This document shows positions 30,546 to 39,470 of a stretch of DNA of 64,000 nt, piece by piece. The notes below the pieces were generated by a model. It worked only from the letters and a program-made list of their open reading frames with translations. It was not told where the DNA came from and ran no database searches. The translations under genes were made by a program, and so were the position numbers. Origin of the DNA: Homoserinimonas aerilata (lineage in GTDB: Bacteria > Actinomycetota > Actinomycetes > Actinomycetales > Microbacteriaceae). The stretch lies in contig NZ_VFOM01000001.1 of the NCBI RefSeq assembly GCF_006716125.1, positions 930,001-994,000 of the forward strand, written 5' to 3'. Every line of letters begins with the position of its first letter. Within the stretch, counting starts at the first letter, position 1.

Positions 30546-31360
30546 CCCGCGATTCGCGCAGCCATGTCGCCAAGACGCACCGTGACGCCGTCGACTTCAA
30601 GCCTGTCGACTGGACGGGCCTCTACCCGCCGCAGTTGCCGAAGGCGGCCGTGCCCGCCCATGTCGCGGTGGTCATGGATGGCAATGGGCGCTGGGCGAAC
30701 GCCCGCGGCCTGACCCGTATCGAGGGCCACAAGGCGGGGGAGTCTGCGCTGCTCGATGTCGTGGCGGGGGCGATCCAGATCGGCGTGAAGCATCTGAGCG
30801 TGTACGCGTTCTCGACCGAGAACTGGAAGCGTTCGCCCGAGGAGGTTCGCTTTCTGATGGGCTTCAATCGCGGCGTGCTGCACCGCAGGCGCGATCAGCT
30901 CAACGACTGGGGTGTGCGCGTGCGCTGGGCGGGGCGCAGGCCGCGACTGTGGACATCCGTCATCAAGGAGCTCGAGTTCGCCGAGCAGCTCACGGCAGGC
31001 AACAGCACGCTGACGCTCACCATGTGCGTCAATTACGGCGGGCGAACCGAGATCGCGGATGCTGTGCGCAGCATCGCCGAGGATGTTGCCGCCGGTCGCA
31101 TGTCGCCGTCTGCGGTGACGGAGAAGGCGATCGCCCGCAGGTTGTACGCCCCGGAGCTTCCCGATGTGGACCTGTTCGTGCGCAGCTCGGGCGAGCAGCG
31201 CACGAGCAACTTCATGCTGTGGCAGAGTGCCTACGCCGAGATGGTGTTCCTTGACACGCTGTGGCCCGACTTCTCGCGGGAGCAGCTGTGGGAGGCGGTC
31301 GAGATCTACGCGCGCCGCAACCGCCGCTTCGGCGGTGCCGTCGACGCCCCCTCCGCCTGA
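30542..31360 (+). CDS. uppS: Isoprenyl transferase (undecaprenyl diphosphate synthase family)
   Basis: Cis-prenyltransferase (272 aa) that makes the lipid carrier for cell-wall synthesis. The active-site motif [16 protein letters not shown] begins near residue 41 and the catalytic Asp lies in [22 protein letters not shown] and [18 protein letters not shown] are the other family signatures. ATG 30542 overlaps the recO stop (ATGA). Confidence 0.95.
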   Translation: MTRDSRSHVAKTHRDAVDFKPVDWTGLYPPQLPKAAVPAHVAVVMDGNGRWANARGLTRIEGHKAGESALLDVVAGAIQIGVKHLSVYAFSTENWKRSPEEVRFLMGFNRGVLHRRRDQLNDWGVRVRWAGRRPRLWTSVIKELEFAEQLTAGNSTLTLTMCVNYGGRTEIADAVRSIAEDVAAGRMSPSAVTEKAIARRLYAPELPDVDLFVRSSGEQRTSNFMLWQSAYAEMVFLDTLWPDFSREQLWEAVEIYARRNRRFGGAVDAPSA

Positions 31361-31390
31361 GTGCGCCCGCCCGGTCGCCAGACGTAACAA

Positions 31391-31411
31391 TTAGGGTCAT
31401 GGTGACCCTAA
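31391..31411. promoter_or_regulatory. NrtR operator upstream of the nad operon
   Basis: TTAGGGTCA and its exact complement TGACCCTAA are separated by TGG, a perfect 21-bp palindrome 66 bases before nrtR. A TATTCT hexamer (31416-31421) just downstream may be the -10, placing the palindrome over the -35 region, as expected of a repressor site. A degenerate second copy (TTCAGGTCG ... TGACCTTTA) lies at 31425-31445. Confidence 0.82.
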
Positions 31412-31476
31412 GTGCTATTCTCTGTTCAGGTCGCAGTGACCTTTACTGACTGAAGTGCGAAAGAGGGGCGGATGCG

Positions 31477-32157
31477 ATGGGCGACACGGGCGTGAACCTC
31501 GCGATCTCGACGGTCATCTTCGCGCTGCGCCCCGCGCCCGACGGCGGCGCGCCCACGCTGTGGATTCCGTTGGTGCGTCGCATCCGTGACCCGCATCTGG
31601 GCCTGTGGGCGCTGCCGGGCGGCCCGCTCCTGCCGGAGGAGAGCCTCGCCGAGGCGGCCGCGCACAACCTCAAATCGACGACCGATGTCGAGCCGCGCTA
31701 CCTCGAGCAGTTGTACGCGTTCGGCGAGCCCGACCGTTCGCCGGGTGACCGCGTCGTGTCGATCGTGTACTGGGCGCTTGTGCACTCCGGCGAGGCCGAG
31801 CAGCTGGCCGAGGGCGAGAATGTGCGCTGGTTCGTGGCCGATGAGGTGCCGCGGCTGGCATTCGACCACAACACGATCATCGAGTACGCGCTGTGGCGGC
31901 TGCGCAACAAGATGGAGTACAGCCGCATCGCGCACGCGCTGCTCGGTGAGACGTTCACGCTCACGCAGCTGCGTGAGGTGCACGAGGCCGTTCTGGGGCG
32001 CCCGCTCGACCCCGCCAACTTTCGGCGCCAGATCGAGTCGTCGGGTGATGTCGTCGCCACCGATCAGGTGGTCACGGGTGGCAGGCATCGGCCGCCGCGC
32101 CTCTTCCGGTACATCGGCTCCGTCGATCTCGGCGACACCGGCCCGCTCTCCGGCTAG
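31477..32157 (+). CDS. nrtR: NUDIX-type transcriptional regulator NrtR (NAD biosynthesis)
   Basis: Regulator of 226 aa with an N-terminal NUDIX-like domain and a C-terminal winged helix. The Nudix box is degenerate: GGPLLPEESLAEAAAHNLKS keeps the first Gly and Glu, but the REUXEE catalytic residues are gone, as in non-catalytic NrtR proteins that bind ADP-ribose. The C-terminal part (ALLGETFTLTQLREVHEAVLG and NFRRQIESSGDVV) matches the family's DNA-binding domain. It is first in the operon with nadA, nadB and nadC, behind a perfect palindrome, so it is expected to repress de novo NAD synthesis and be released by an NAD-derived ligand. Confidence 0.92.
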   Translation: MGDTGVNLAISTVIFALRPAPDGGAPTLWIPLVRRIRDPHLGLWALPGGPLLPEESLAEAAAHNLKSTTDVEPRYLEQLYAFGEPDRSPGDRVVSIVYWALVHSGEAEQLAEGENVRWFVADEVPRLAFDHNTIIEYALWRLRNKMEYSRIAHALLGETFTLTQLREVHEAVLGRPLDPANFRRQIESSGDVVATDQVVTGGRHRPPRLFRYIGSVDLGDTGPLSG

Positions 32158-32209
32158 CCGCCCCGGCGCCCCACGAACCAGCACCCCACCCACCGCATCA
32201 GGAGTTTCC

Positions 32210-33487
32210 GTGACCTCAGTCGACACGACCATTCAACGCATCCGCCTCACCGGTGCGCCCGCAGACGAACTCTGCACGACCGATCTCGTCGAGGCTCCGT
32301 GGAATTTCGACACCGTGCCGGGTTACGGGCCGGGCTCGTCGATGGGCGATGTGATTCCGGTCGGCTCGCCGCGTCAGGGCCAGCTCCCCGCGGAGTACCG
32401 CACCGCGTCGCCTGAGGAGCTTGACCGTCGCATCCGCGCCGCCAAGGCGGAGCTGGGGGAGCGGCTCGTGATCCTCGGCCACCACTATCAGCGTGACGAG
32501 ATCATCGAGTACGCCGACTTCGTGGGTGATTCGTTCCAGTTGGCGAATGCCGCGCAGACGGTGCCGAATGCTGAGGCGATCGTGTTCTGCGGGGTGCATT
32601 TCATGGCCGAGACGGCCGACGTGCTCGCCCGCGACGGGCAGGCCGTGATCCTTCCGAATCTGGCCGCCGGGTGTTCGATGGCCGACATGGCCGACATCGA
32701 TTCGGTCACCGAATGCTGGGAGCAGCTGGAGGCGCTGTACGGCACGGAGCCGGATGCGGATGGCCGGGTGCCGGTCATCCCGGTCACCTACATGAACTCC
32801 TCGGCGGCGCTCAAGGGTTTCTGCGGTGCACATGGCGGAATCGTCTGCACCTCATCCAACGCGAAGGCCGTGCTCGAGTGGGCCTTCGAGCGGGGGCAAC
32901 GGGTGCTGTTCTTCCCCGACCAGCATCTCGGGCGCAACACGGCCAAGGCGATGGGCGTGCCCCTCGAGCTGATGCCGCTGTGGAACCCGCTCAAGCCGCT
33001 CGGCGGCAACGAGGAGCAGCACCTGCACGACGCCCGCGTTCTGCTGTGGCACGGCTTCTGCTCCGTGCACAGGCGCTTCACGACGGCCCAGATCGACCAG
33101 GCCAGGGCGGAGCATCCGGGCGTTCGCGTCATCGTGCACCCGGAGTGCCCGCAGCCTGTCGTCGATGCCGCCGACGAGGCGGGCTCGACCGATTACATCC
33201 TCAAGGCGGTGGCTGCGGCGGCCGAGCCGACGACGTTCGCCATCGGCACCGAGATCAACATGGTCACGCGGCTGGCCGCGCAGTACCCGCAGCACACCAT
33301 CTTCTGCCTCGACCCGGTCATCTGCCCCTGTTCCACGATGTACCGCATCCATCCCGGCTATCTGGCCTGGGTGCTTGAGGCGTTCGTGCGCGGCGAGGTC
33401 CTGAACCGCATCACCGTCGACGAGGGCGTCACGGCGACGGCGAAGCTGGCGCTTGAGCGGATGCTCGCAGCCCGGCCGGCAGGCTGA
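32210..33487 (+). CDS. nadA: Quinolinate synthase NadA
   Basis: [4Fe-4S] enzyme (425 aa) that condenses iminoaspartate and dihydroxyacetone phosphate to quinolinate. Cluster-ligand cysteines are recognisable in FCGVHFMAE, in GGIVCTSSNA and in DPVICPCSTMYRIHPGYL; LGHHYQRDEI and NSSAALKG are substrate-binding blocks. GTG 32210 is chosen for its AGGAG at five bases; the frame extends upstream inside nrtR but without NadA-like sequence. The stop shares one base with nadB. Confidence 0.95.
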   Translation: MTSVDTTIQRIRLTGAPADELCTTDLVEAPWNFDTVPGYGPGSSMGDVIPVGSPRQGQLPAEYRTASPEELDRRIRAAKAELGERLVILGHHYQRDEIIEYADFVGDSFQLANAAQTVPNAEAIVFCGVHFMAETADVLARDGQAVILPNLAAGCSMADMADIDSVTECWEQLEALYGTEPDADGRVPVIPVTYMNSSAALKGFCGAHGGIVCTSSNAKAVLEWAFERGQRVLFFPDQHLGRNTAKAMGVPLELMPLWNPLKPLGGNEEQHLHDARVLLWHGFCSVHRRFTTAQIDQARAEHPGVRVIVHPECPQPVVDAADEAGSTDYILKAVAAAAEPTTFAIGTEINMVTRLAAQYPQHTIFCLDPVICPCSTMYRIHPGYLAWVLEAFVRGEVLNRITVDEGVTATAKLALERMLAARPAG

Positions 33488-35040
33488 TGGGCACCGTCAT
33501 CGTTGTCGGCTCCGGGGCCGCTGGTCTCACGGCGGCGCTCGGGGCCTCCCGCGAGCACGAGGTTGTTCTGCTCACGAAGGCGGAGCTGGGCGAGAGCAAC
33601 AGCCTGTACGCGCAGGGCGGCGTCGCGGCCGCGCTGTCGGAGGATGACAGCACCGAGCTGCACCTCGCCGACACGCTGCGCGCGGCAGCGGGCGCCGGCG
33701 ACGAGGAGGCGGCGCGCGTGCTCTGCGAGGAGGGCCCGCAGCGTGTGCGCGAGTTGATCGAGCTCGGCGTCGACTTCGACCGTGACGGCGCCGCGTTGGC
33801 CCGCGGCCAGGAGGGTGCCCATTCGCTCGCTCGCGTGCTGCATGCGGGCGGTGATGCGACGGGTCGCGCGATCGTTGCGGCCCTGACCCGCGCGGTGCGC
33901 GCCTCGGGCGTGCGAATCGTGGAGAACGCGTTTCTCCTGGACCTGGTGGTTCGCGATGGTGTGGTCGTCGGCGTTGAGGTGCTCCGCGCCGGGGTGCGGC
34001 TGGCGATCGAGGCGGATGCCGTCGTCGTGGCGAGCGGCGGCGCTGGGCAGCTGTTCCTGCACACGACCAACCCCGCGGGCGCGACGGGCGATGGCGTGGC
34101 GGCGGCCCTGCGCGCCGGTGCGCGCCTCGCCGATGCCGAGTTCTACCAGTTCCACCCGACGGCCCTCGCGGTGCCCGGCACACCGCTCGTGTCCGAGGCG
34201 GTGCGCGGCGAGGGAGCTGTGCTGCGGGATGCGAACGGCGTCCGTTTCATGCTTGACGAGCATCCGGATGCTGAGCTTGCCCCTCGAGATGTCGTCGCGA
34301 GGGCGATCTCCCGCACAATGGCACGGCAGGGTGGCGAGCCGGTTCTCCTGGACTGCACAGGCCTGGGCACTGAGCTCGCGCAGCGCTTTCCCGGTTTCTG
34401 GGCGCTCTGCGCGAAGCATGGCTTCGACCCTTCCAGTGAGGGGATCCCGGTGACGCCGGCGGCCCACTACTGGATGGGCGGAATCGAAACCGATCTCGAT
34501 GGCCGCAGCAGCATCCCGGGCCTCTTCGCGATCGGTGAGGCGGCCTGCACGGGAGCGCACGGCGCCAACAGGCTCGCCTCGAATTCGCTGCTGGAGGCCC
34601 TCGTGTTCGCCCATCGCGTCGTCGACGCGCTCGAGGGCATCGGGGCCGGACGCGAACTGGTTCCGGATGCGCATGCCGCCGTGGCGCTCGCCCCGGAGCA
34701 GCCTGCCGGGTCACCCCTCGATCGCCGCGATCTGCAGAAGCTCATGTGGCGATTCGTCGGGCTCGAACGGGATGCGGCAGGGCTCACTGAGGCGACACAC
34801 ACGCTCGACCGCTGGTCGCTGCGCCATGGTGAGGCTCGCAGCGGTTCGGTGCACGATCTCGAGACGGCCAATCTGCTCGAGGTGGCGCGCGCCGTGGTTG
34901 CGGCCGCCGCGGAGCGGACGCACTCGCTCGGCGCGCACTGGCGCAGCGACGACGTGCACCCAGAACGCGACACCTCTCTCGCATCCGGAACCTCCGGACA
35001 CGAGTCGATCGATCCCGCCCGAAAGGCCGTGCTCCTGTGA
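33487..35040 (+). CDS. nadB: L-aspartate oxidase
   Basis: FAD enzyme (517 aa) that oxidises L-aspartate to iminoaspartate, the NadA substrate. The N-terminal dinucleotide fold is VIVVGSGAAGLTAALGA; NSLYAQGGVAAA, HSLARVLHAGGDATG and PVTPAAHYWMGGIETD follow, and GEAACTGAHGANRLASNSLLEALVF is the flavin C-terminal motif. A helical C-terminal domain ends the protein. ATG 33487 uses the last base of the nadA stop; the stop overlaps nadC by four bases. Confidence 0.95.
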   Translation: MGTVIVVGSGAAGLTAALGASREHEVVLLTKAELGESNSLYAQGGVAAALSEDDSTELHLADTLRAAAGAGDEEAARVLCEEGPQRVRELIELGVDFDRDGAALARGQEGAHSLARVLHAGGDATGRAIVAALTRAVRASGVRIVENAFLLDLVVRDGVVVGVEVLRAGVRLAIEADAVVVASGGAGQLFLHTTNPAGATGDGVAAALRAGARLADAEFYQFHPTALAVPGTPLVSEAVRGEGAVLRDANGVRFMLDEHPDAELAPRDVVARAISRTMARQGGEPVLLDCTGLGTELAQRFPGFWALCAKHGFDPSSEGIPVTPAAHYWMGGIETDLDGRSSIPGLFAIGEAACTGAHGANRLASNSLLEALVFAHRVVDALEGIGAGRELVPDAHAAVALAPEQPAGSPLDRRDLQKLMWRFVGLERDAAGLTEATHTLDRWSLRHGEARSGSVHDLETANLLEVARAVVAAAAERTHSLGAHWRSDDVHPERDTSLASGTSGHESIDPARKAVLL

Positions 35041-35888
35041 TCCCTGCTGCCACTGTCGAATCCGTTGTTCGCGCCGCCCTTGCCGAGGATGCGCCCTGGG
35101 GCGACGTCACGAGCGAGTCGCTTCTGCCGGAGGGCTCGCAGGCCGTCGCCGAGCTGGCCGCCCGGGAGCCCGGCATCCTGGCAGGCGCCGGGGTCTTCGC
35201 CGCGGCGATGCACGCCGTCGACCCGTCGATCGAGGTGGAGTTGCTGCTTGCCGACGGCGAGGCCTTCGCGGCGGGCGCCCTGCTGGCGCGGGTCTCGGGT
35301 GACGCCCGCGGCATCCTCAGGGCTGAGCGTGTCGGCCTCAATCTCGTGCAGCGGCTCAGCGGCATCGCCACGGAGACCGCCCGCTATGTCGCCGCCGTCG
35401 CCGGCACGCGTGCGCGCATCGTCGACACACGCAAGACCACTCCGGGCCTGCGTGCGCTCGAACGCCACGCCGTCCGCTGCGGGGGCGGGCACAATCACCG
35501 TTTCTCCCTCTCGGATGCGGTGCTCGCCAAAGACAATCATCTGGCGGTGCTGACGAGGGGCGGCCGCGACCTCACGGAGGCGCTGCGCGAGGCGCGCGAG
35601 CGGCTCGGCCACACCGTGCACTTCGAGGTGGAGGTCGATCGCGTCGATCAGATCGAGCCGGTCATCGCCGCGGGCATCGACACGATCATGCTCGACAACT
35701 TCACGCCGGAGCAGCTTCGGGAGGGCGTCGCGATCGTCGCCGGCCGCGCTCTCGTCGAGGCGAGCGGCGGTGTGTCGCTCGCGACGGTCGCCGAGATCGC
35801 GGCCACGGGTGTCGACGTGATCTCCGTGGGCGCGCTCACGCACAGCGTGCGTTCACTCGACCTCGGGCTCGACGTGGTCGTGCGTTGA
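35037..35888 (+). CDS. nadC: Nicotinate-nucleotide diphosphorylase (carboxylating)
   Basis: Quinolinate phosphoribosyltransferase (283 aa), converting quinolinate and PRPP to nicotinate mononucleotide. Motifs: EDAPWGDVTSESLLP at the N-terminus, RTR-type DTRKTTPGLRALERHAVRCGGGHNHR, KDNHL, EVEVDRVDQ, and MLDNFTPEQL; the family end EASGGVSLATVAEIAATGVDVISVGALTHS is complete. The GTG start overlaps the nadB stop. Confidence 0.95.
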   Translation: MIPAATVESVVRAALAEDAPWGDVTSESLLPEGSQAVAELAAREPGILAGAGVFAAAMHAVDPSIEVELLLADGEAFAAGALLARVSGDARGILRAERVGLNLVQRLSGIATETARYVAAVAGTRARIVDTRKTTPGLRALERHAVRCGGGHNHRFSLSDAVLAKDNHLAVLTRGGRDLTEALREARERLGHTVHFEVEVDRVDQIEPVIAAGIDTIMLDNFTPEQLREGVAIVAGRALVEASGGVSLATVAEIAATGVDVISVGALTHSVRSLDLGLDVVVR

Positions 35889-35890
35889 GC

Positions 35891-37045
35891 ATGGACGACG
35901 CCGGGCCCCTCTATCTCGATCACGCGGCGACGAGCCCTGTGCGTCGTGAGGTGCTCGAGGCGATGTGGCCCTATCTGAGCTCTGAGTTCGGCAACCCTTC
36001 CAGCCATCACGCTGCGGGGGAGTCGGCCGCAAGAGCCCTCGACTGGGCGCGATCGACGGTTGCTGCGGTTCTCGGCTGCCGGGCCTCGGAGATCGTGTTC
36101 ACGGGTGGCGGCACCGAGGCGAACAATCTCGCGATCAAGGGTGTGGCTCTGGCGCGGCCCCGCGGCCGTCACGTCGTGATCTCGGCTGTCGAGCATCCGT
36201 CTGTTCTGGAGTCCTGCGCCTATCTGGAACGCTTTCACGGCTTCGAGGTCGCCCGCCTGCCGGTCGATTCGTACGGACTCGTCGCGCCTGCTGACTTCGA
36301 GGCGGCGCTGCATGAGGACACGACCCTTGCGAGCGTCATGTACGCCAACAACGAGATCGGCACAGTGCAGCCGATCGCCGAACTCGCCGGCATCGGCCGT
36401 GCGGTTGGCGTCCCGTTCCACAGTGATGCGGTGCAGGCGGCCGGATGGCTGCCGCTCGACGTGGACGGGCTCGGCGTCGACGCGCTCACCCTCGCCGGCC
36501 ACAAGCTGGGCGCGCCGAAGGGCATCGGGGTGCTGTTCTGCCGGGCCCGCATCCCGCTCGAACCCGTTCTGCACGGCGGCGGGCAGGAACGCGGGCGCAG
36601 ATCAGGAACTCAGGATGTCGCCGGGGCCGTCGGGCTGGCGACGGCGCTCGTGCTCGCGGACGACGAGCGAAAGGCGGGGGCGGATGCCCTGGGTCGCCTC
36701 CGCGACGAATTCATCGCCAGAATTCTGGCAGGGGTGCAGGGCTCCACCCTCACGGGGCACCCGAGCCTCCGTCTCGCCGGCAGCGCGTCATTCTGCTTTG
36801 CGGGTACGAGCGGCGAAGCGGTGCTGCTCGAGTTGGAACGAAGAGGGGTGCTGGTGTCGAGCGGCTCCGCCTGCGCGGCGGGCAGCTCGGATCCGTCGCC
36901 CGTACTGCTGGCGATCGGCGTGGAGCCGGAACTGGCCCAGACGGCGGTGCGCTTCACGTTCGGCGCCCAGATCGAGCGAGCACAACTGCTCGCCGTCGCG
37001 GACGCCGTCGAGGCATCCGTTGCAGCCGTGCGCGGCATTCGCTGA
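35891..37045 (+). CDS. Cysteine desulfurase (NifS/IscS family), nad-operon linked
   Basis: PLP enzyme (384 aa) that releases sulfur from cysteine for Fe-S clusters. Signatures: YLDHAATSPVRREVLEAMWPYL, EIVFTGGGTEANNLAIKG, HSDAVQAAGWLPLD, the PLP Lys in TLAGHKLGAPKGIG, and the active-site Cys in SSGSACAAGSSDPSPVLLAIG. A TTG six bases earlier, inside the nadC stop, could also start it. Directly after nadC, it most likely supplies the cluster of NadA, as the nifS gene beside nad genes does in Bacillus. Confidence 0.9.
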   Translation: MDDAGPLYLDHAATSPVRREVLEAMWPYLSSEFGNPSSHHAAGESAARALDWARSTVAAVLGCRASEIVFTGGGTEANNLAIKGVALARPRGRHVVISAVEHPSVLESCAYLERFHGFEVARLPVDSYGLVAPADFEAALHEDTTLASVMYANNEIGTVQPIAELAGIGRAVGVPFHSDAVQAAGWLPLDVDGLGVDALTLAGHKLGAPKGIGVLFCRARIPLEPVLHGGGQERGRRSGTQDVAGAVGLATALVLADDERKAGADALGRLRDEFIARILAGVQGSTLTGHPSLRLAGSASFCFAGTSGEAVLLELERRGVLVSSGSACAAGSSDPSPVLLAIGVEPELAQTAVRFTFGAQIERAQLLAVADAVEASVAAVRGIR

Positions 37046-37159
37046 TTGCCCGAACCCAGCGGCCGGGGGAGCACGCTCCGCGAAGTAGCATGGGTGGTGG
37101 CGCATCGCGCCGTTTCGCCGACCGCGCACCCAGTGCGGCTGACTTTTGGAGTTAATGAC

Positions 37160-38545
37160 GTGGCCATCGCCTCATCCCTCGATTCGGTTATCTCCCTGGC
37201 CAAGCGCCGGGGTTTCGTGTTCCAGGCGGGTGAGATCTACGGCGGCTCCCGTTCGGCGTGGGACTACGGGCCCCTCGGCGTCGAGCTGAAGGAGAACATC
37301 AAGCGCGAATGGTGGCAGACCTTCGTGCGCAGCCGCGAGGACATGGTGGGTCTCGACTCGTCCGTCATCATCCCGAAGGCGGTCTGGGAGGCATCCGGCC
37401 ACGTCGCGACGTTCACCGACCCGCTCGTCGAGTGCACCTCCTGCCACCACCGTTTCCGCCAGGACCACCTGATCGAGGCGTTCGAGGCGAAGAAGGGCCG
37501 CGAGGCGAAGGATGGGATGAGCGAGATCGCCTGCCCCAACTGCGGAACGCGCGGGCAGTTCACCGAACCCCAGCTGTTCTCGGGGCTCATGAAGACCTTC
37601 CTCGGCCCTGTCGACAACGAGGCGGGCCTCAACTATCTGCGCCCCGAGACGGCACAGGGCATCTTCGTCAACTTCAACAATGTGCTCACGGCGTCGCGCA
37701 AGAAGCCCCCATTCGGCATCGGCCAGATCGGCAAGGCGTTCCGCAACGAGATCACGCCCGGCAACTTCATCTTCCGCACCCGCGAGTTCGAGCAGATGGA
37801 GATCGAGTTCTTCACCGCGCCCGATGAGGCGGACGCCTGGTTCAAGGAGTGGGTCGAGGCCTGCTGGAACTGGTTCATCGACCTGGGGATCGACCCCGAG
37901 AACATGCGCCGCTTCGACGTTCCCGACGGCGAGCGCGCCCACTACTCGGCGGGCACGATCGACCTCGAGTACCGTTTCGGTTTCCAGGGCTCCGAGTGGG
38001 GCGAGCTGATGGGCATCGCGAACCGTACCGACTTCGACCTCGGTGCGCACAGCAAGGCATCCGGAACCGAGCTCAGCTACTTCGACCAGGCATCCGGCGA
38101 GCGTTACACGCCGTACGTGATCGAGCCCTCCTTCGGCCTCACCCGTTCGATGATGGCGTTCCTTGTGGATGCTTATCACGAGGATGAGGCGCCCAACGCG
38201 AAGGGCGGCGTCGACAAGCGCACGGTGCTGCGTCTCGACCCGCGCCTGGCCCCGGTGAAGGCTGCCGTGCTGCCGCTGAGCCGCAACGAGCAGCTCTCGC
38301 CGCTCGCCAAGGAGCTGGCCACCGATCTGCGCCGTCGCTGGAACATCGACTTCGATGATGCGGGCGCGATCGGCCGCCGCTATCGTCGCCAGGATGAGAT
38401 CGGCACTCCGTTCTGCATCACGATCGACTTCGACACGCTCGAGGACAAGGCCGTGACGGTGCGCGAGCGCGACAGCATGCAGCAGGAGCGCGTCTCGCTC
38501 GACCTCCTGCAGGGCTACCTCGCGGAGCGCCTCCTCGGGGCGTGA
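37160..38545 (+). CDS. glyS: Glycine-tRNA ligase (alpha2 type)
   Basis: Class II aminoacyl-tRNA synthetase (461 aa), the single-chain form of Actinobacteria. It starts with the typical [24 protein letters not shown] and [15 protein letters not shown]; four cysteines in ECTSCHHRF and ACPNCGTRG form a zinc-binding insertion. Class II motifs include [13 protein letters not shown] and [25 protein letters not shown], then [14 protein letters not shown] 37160 is chosen: GGAG lies eight bases upstream and the length fits the family. The upstream region shows no T-box. Confidence 0.96.
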   Translation: MAIASSLDSVISLAKRRGFVFQAGEIYGGSRSAWDYGPLGVELKENIKREWWQTFVRSREDMVGLDSSVIIPKAVWEASGHVATFTDPLVECTSCHHRFRQDHLIEAFEAKKGREAKDGMSEIACPNCGTRGQFTEPQLFSGLMKTFLGPVDNEAGLNYLRPETAQGIFVNFNNVLTASRKKPPFGIGQIGKAFRNEITPGNFIFRTREFEQMEIEFFTAPDEADAWFKEWVEACWNWFIDLGIDPENMRRFDVPDGERAHYSAGTIDLEYRFGFQGSEWGELMGIANRTDFDLGAHSKASGTELSYFDQASGERYTPYVIEPSFGLTRSMMAFLVDAYHEDEAPNAKGGVDKRTVLRLDPRLAPVKAAVLPLSRNEQLSPLAKELATDLRRRWNIDFDDAGAIGRRYRRQDEIGTPFCITIDFDTLEDKAVTVRERDSMQQERVSLDLLQGYLAERLLGA

Positions 38546-38566
38546 GCGATTACCGGCGGATGTCCT

Positions 38567-38610
38567 GCTGGTTTTGAGGGGCAGAGGTACGAGGCCGTCT
38601 CGAAACCAGC
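38567..38610. repeat. REP-like inverted repeat between glyS and the FrnE-like gene
   Basis: GCTGGTTTTGAG and CTCGAAACCAGC form a 12-bp stem with a single G-T wobble around a 20-base loop, 21 bases after the glyS stop. It belongs to the same dispersed CTCGAAACC family as the element after era, and probably ends the glyS transcript. Confidence 0.65.
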
Positions 38611-38649
38611 CCACGGAATAACCCGCCGGCACCCACGGTTGCCACCAGC

Positions 38650-39297
38650 ATGAGCGATCCCATCAAGGTAGACATCTGGTCAGACGTGCAGTGCCCCTGG
38701 TGCTATATCGGTAAGCGTAAATTCGAGGCGGGTGCTGAGCAGTTCGGCGGCGAGGTCGAGATCGAGTACCACTCGTTCGAGCTTTCTCCCGACACCCCTG
38801 TCGATTTCGAGGGCAGCACCGCTGACTATTTGAGCAAGCGCAAGGGCATGCCACTTGAGCAGGTGAATGGGATGCTCGCGAATGTGACGAACATCGCGAA
38901 GAGTGTGGGGCTCGATTACGACTTCGATTCGGTGAAGCAGACGAACACCATCAAGGCTCACGAGTTGTTGCATTACGCGAAGGCGCAGGGCAGGCAGCTC
39001 GAGATGAAGGAGCGGCTGCTGAAGGCCTACTTCGAGGAGGGCGAGCACGTCGGGCGCATTGAGGATCTGGCCGATCTGGCTGCCGAGGTGGGTTTCGACC
39101 GTGCGGATGTTGTGCGTTCGCTCACCGAGGAGGAGTTCCTTTCTGCGGTGAAGGCTGATCAGGCGCAGGCGATGGAGTACGGCATCCAGGGTGTTCCGTT
39201 CTTTGTCATCGACGGCAAGTACGGCATCTCTGGTGCGCAGGAGGCGGCGACTTTCGCGCAGGCGCTGCAGCAGGTGCGCGACGAGAAGCAGGCATGA
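38650..39297 (+). CDS. DsbA family oxidoreductase, FrnE-like
   Basis: Cytosolic thioredoxin-fold protein (215 aa) with the CPWC active site (C15, C18) in VQCPWCYIGKRKFE and the cis-Pro loop GIQGVPFFVIDGKYGISGAQ. There is no signal peptide. FrnE-type proteins are disulfide isomerases or polyketide-associated oxidoreductases; in Deinococcus a homologue serves in oxidative stress. Its last codons overlap a very small Cys-containing ORF. Confidence 0.9.
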   Translation: MSDPIKVDIWSDVQCPWCYIGKRKFEAGAEQFGGEVEIEYHSFELSPDTPVDFEGSTADYLSKRKGMPLEQVNGMLANVTNIAKSVGLDYDFDSVKQTNTIKAHELLHYAKAQGRQLEMKERLLKAYFEEGEHVGRIEDLADLAAEVGFDRADVVRSLTEEEFLSAVKADQAQAMEYGIQGVPFFVIDGKYGISGAQEAATFAQALQQVRDEKQA

Positions 39298-39413
39298 TGG
39301 CTGGCCTCATTCCGCTCGGCGCGCCCGATGCGATCGCGTGCGAGGGTGACGCGTGCTTGGTTCCCGGTGCCGCGGCCCCACCCGCTGATGCCGCGGTCGT
39401 GAGTGGGCAGTAG
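39294..39413 (+). CDS. Possible 39-aa protein with a CX4C motif, coupled to the FrnE-like gene
   Basis: Start ATG overlaps the upstream stop (ATGA), the usual sign of translational coupling in this genome; a second ATG follows immediately. The peptide begins MMAGLIPLGAPDAIACEG, has C16 and C21 in ACEGDACLVPG and ends in an Ala/Pro-rich tail. I do not recognise a family. The two cysteines and the linkage to a thiol oxidoreductase suggest a redox partner or substrate, which is inference only. It may also be chance. Confidence 0.4.
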   Translation: MMAGLIPLGAPDAIACEGDACLVPGAAAPPADAAVVSGQ

Positions 39414-39470
39414 TTGCCCTGAGCAGCTCACTGGGTGGGCGAGAAGTGGCCTCTCGCAGCGCGGCAGCGG

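Noticed and set aside
31477..32157. Nudix hydrolase activity for the nrtR product
   Set aside because: The REUXEE part of the Nudix box is absent, and a winged-helix domain and nad operon context identify it as NrtR.
31586..32209. Upstream open extension of nadA that would give a 633-aa protein
   Set aside because: It overlaps nrtR entirely, has no NadA-like sequence, and the GTG at 32210 has a proper AGGAG site.
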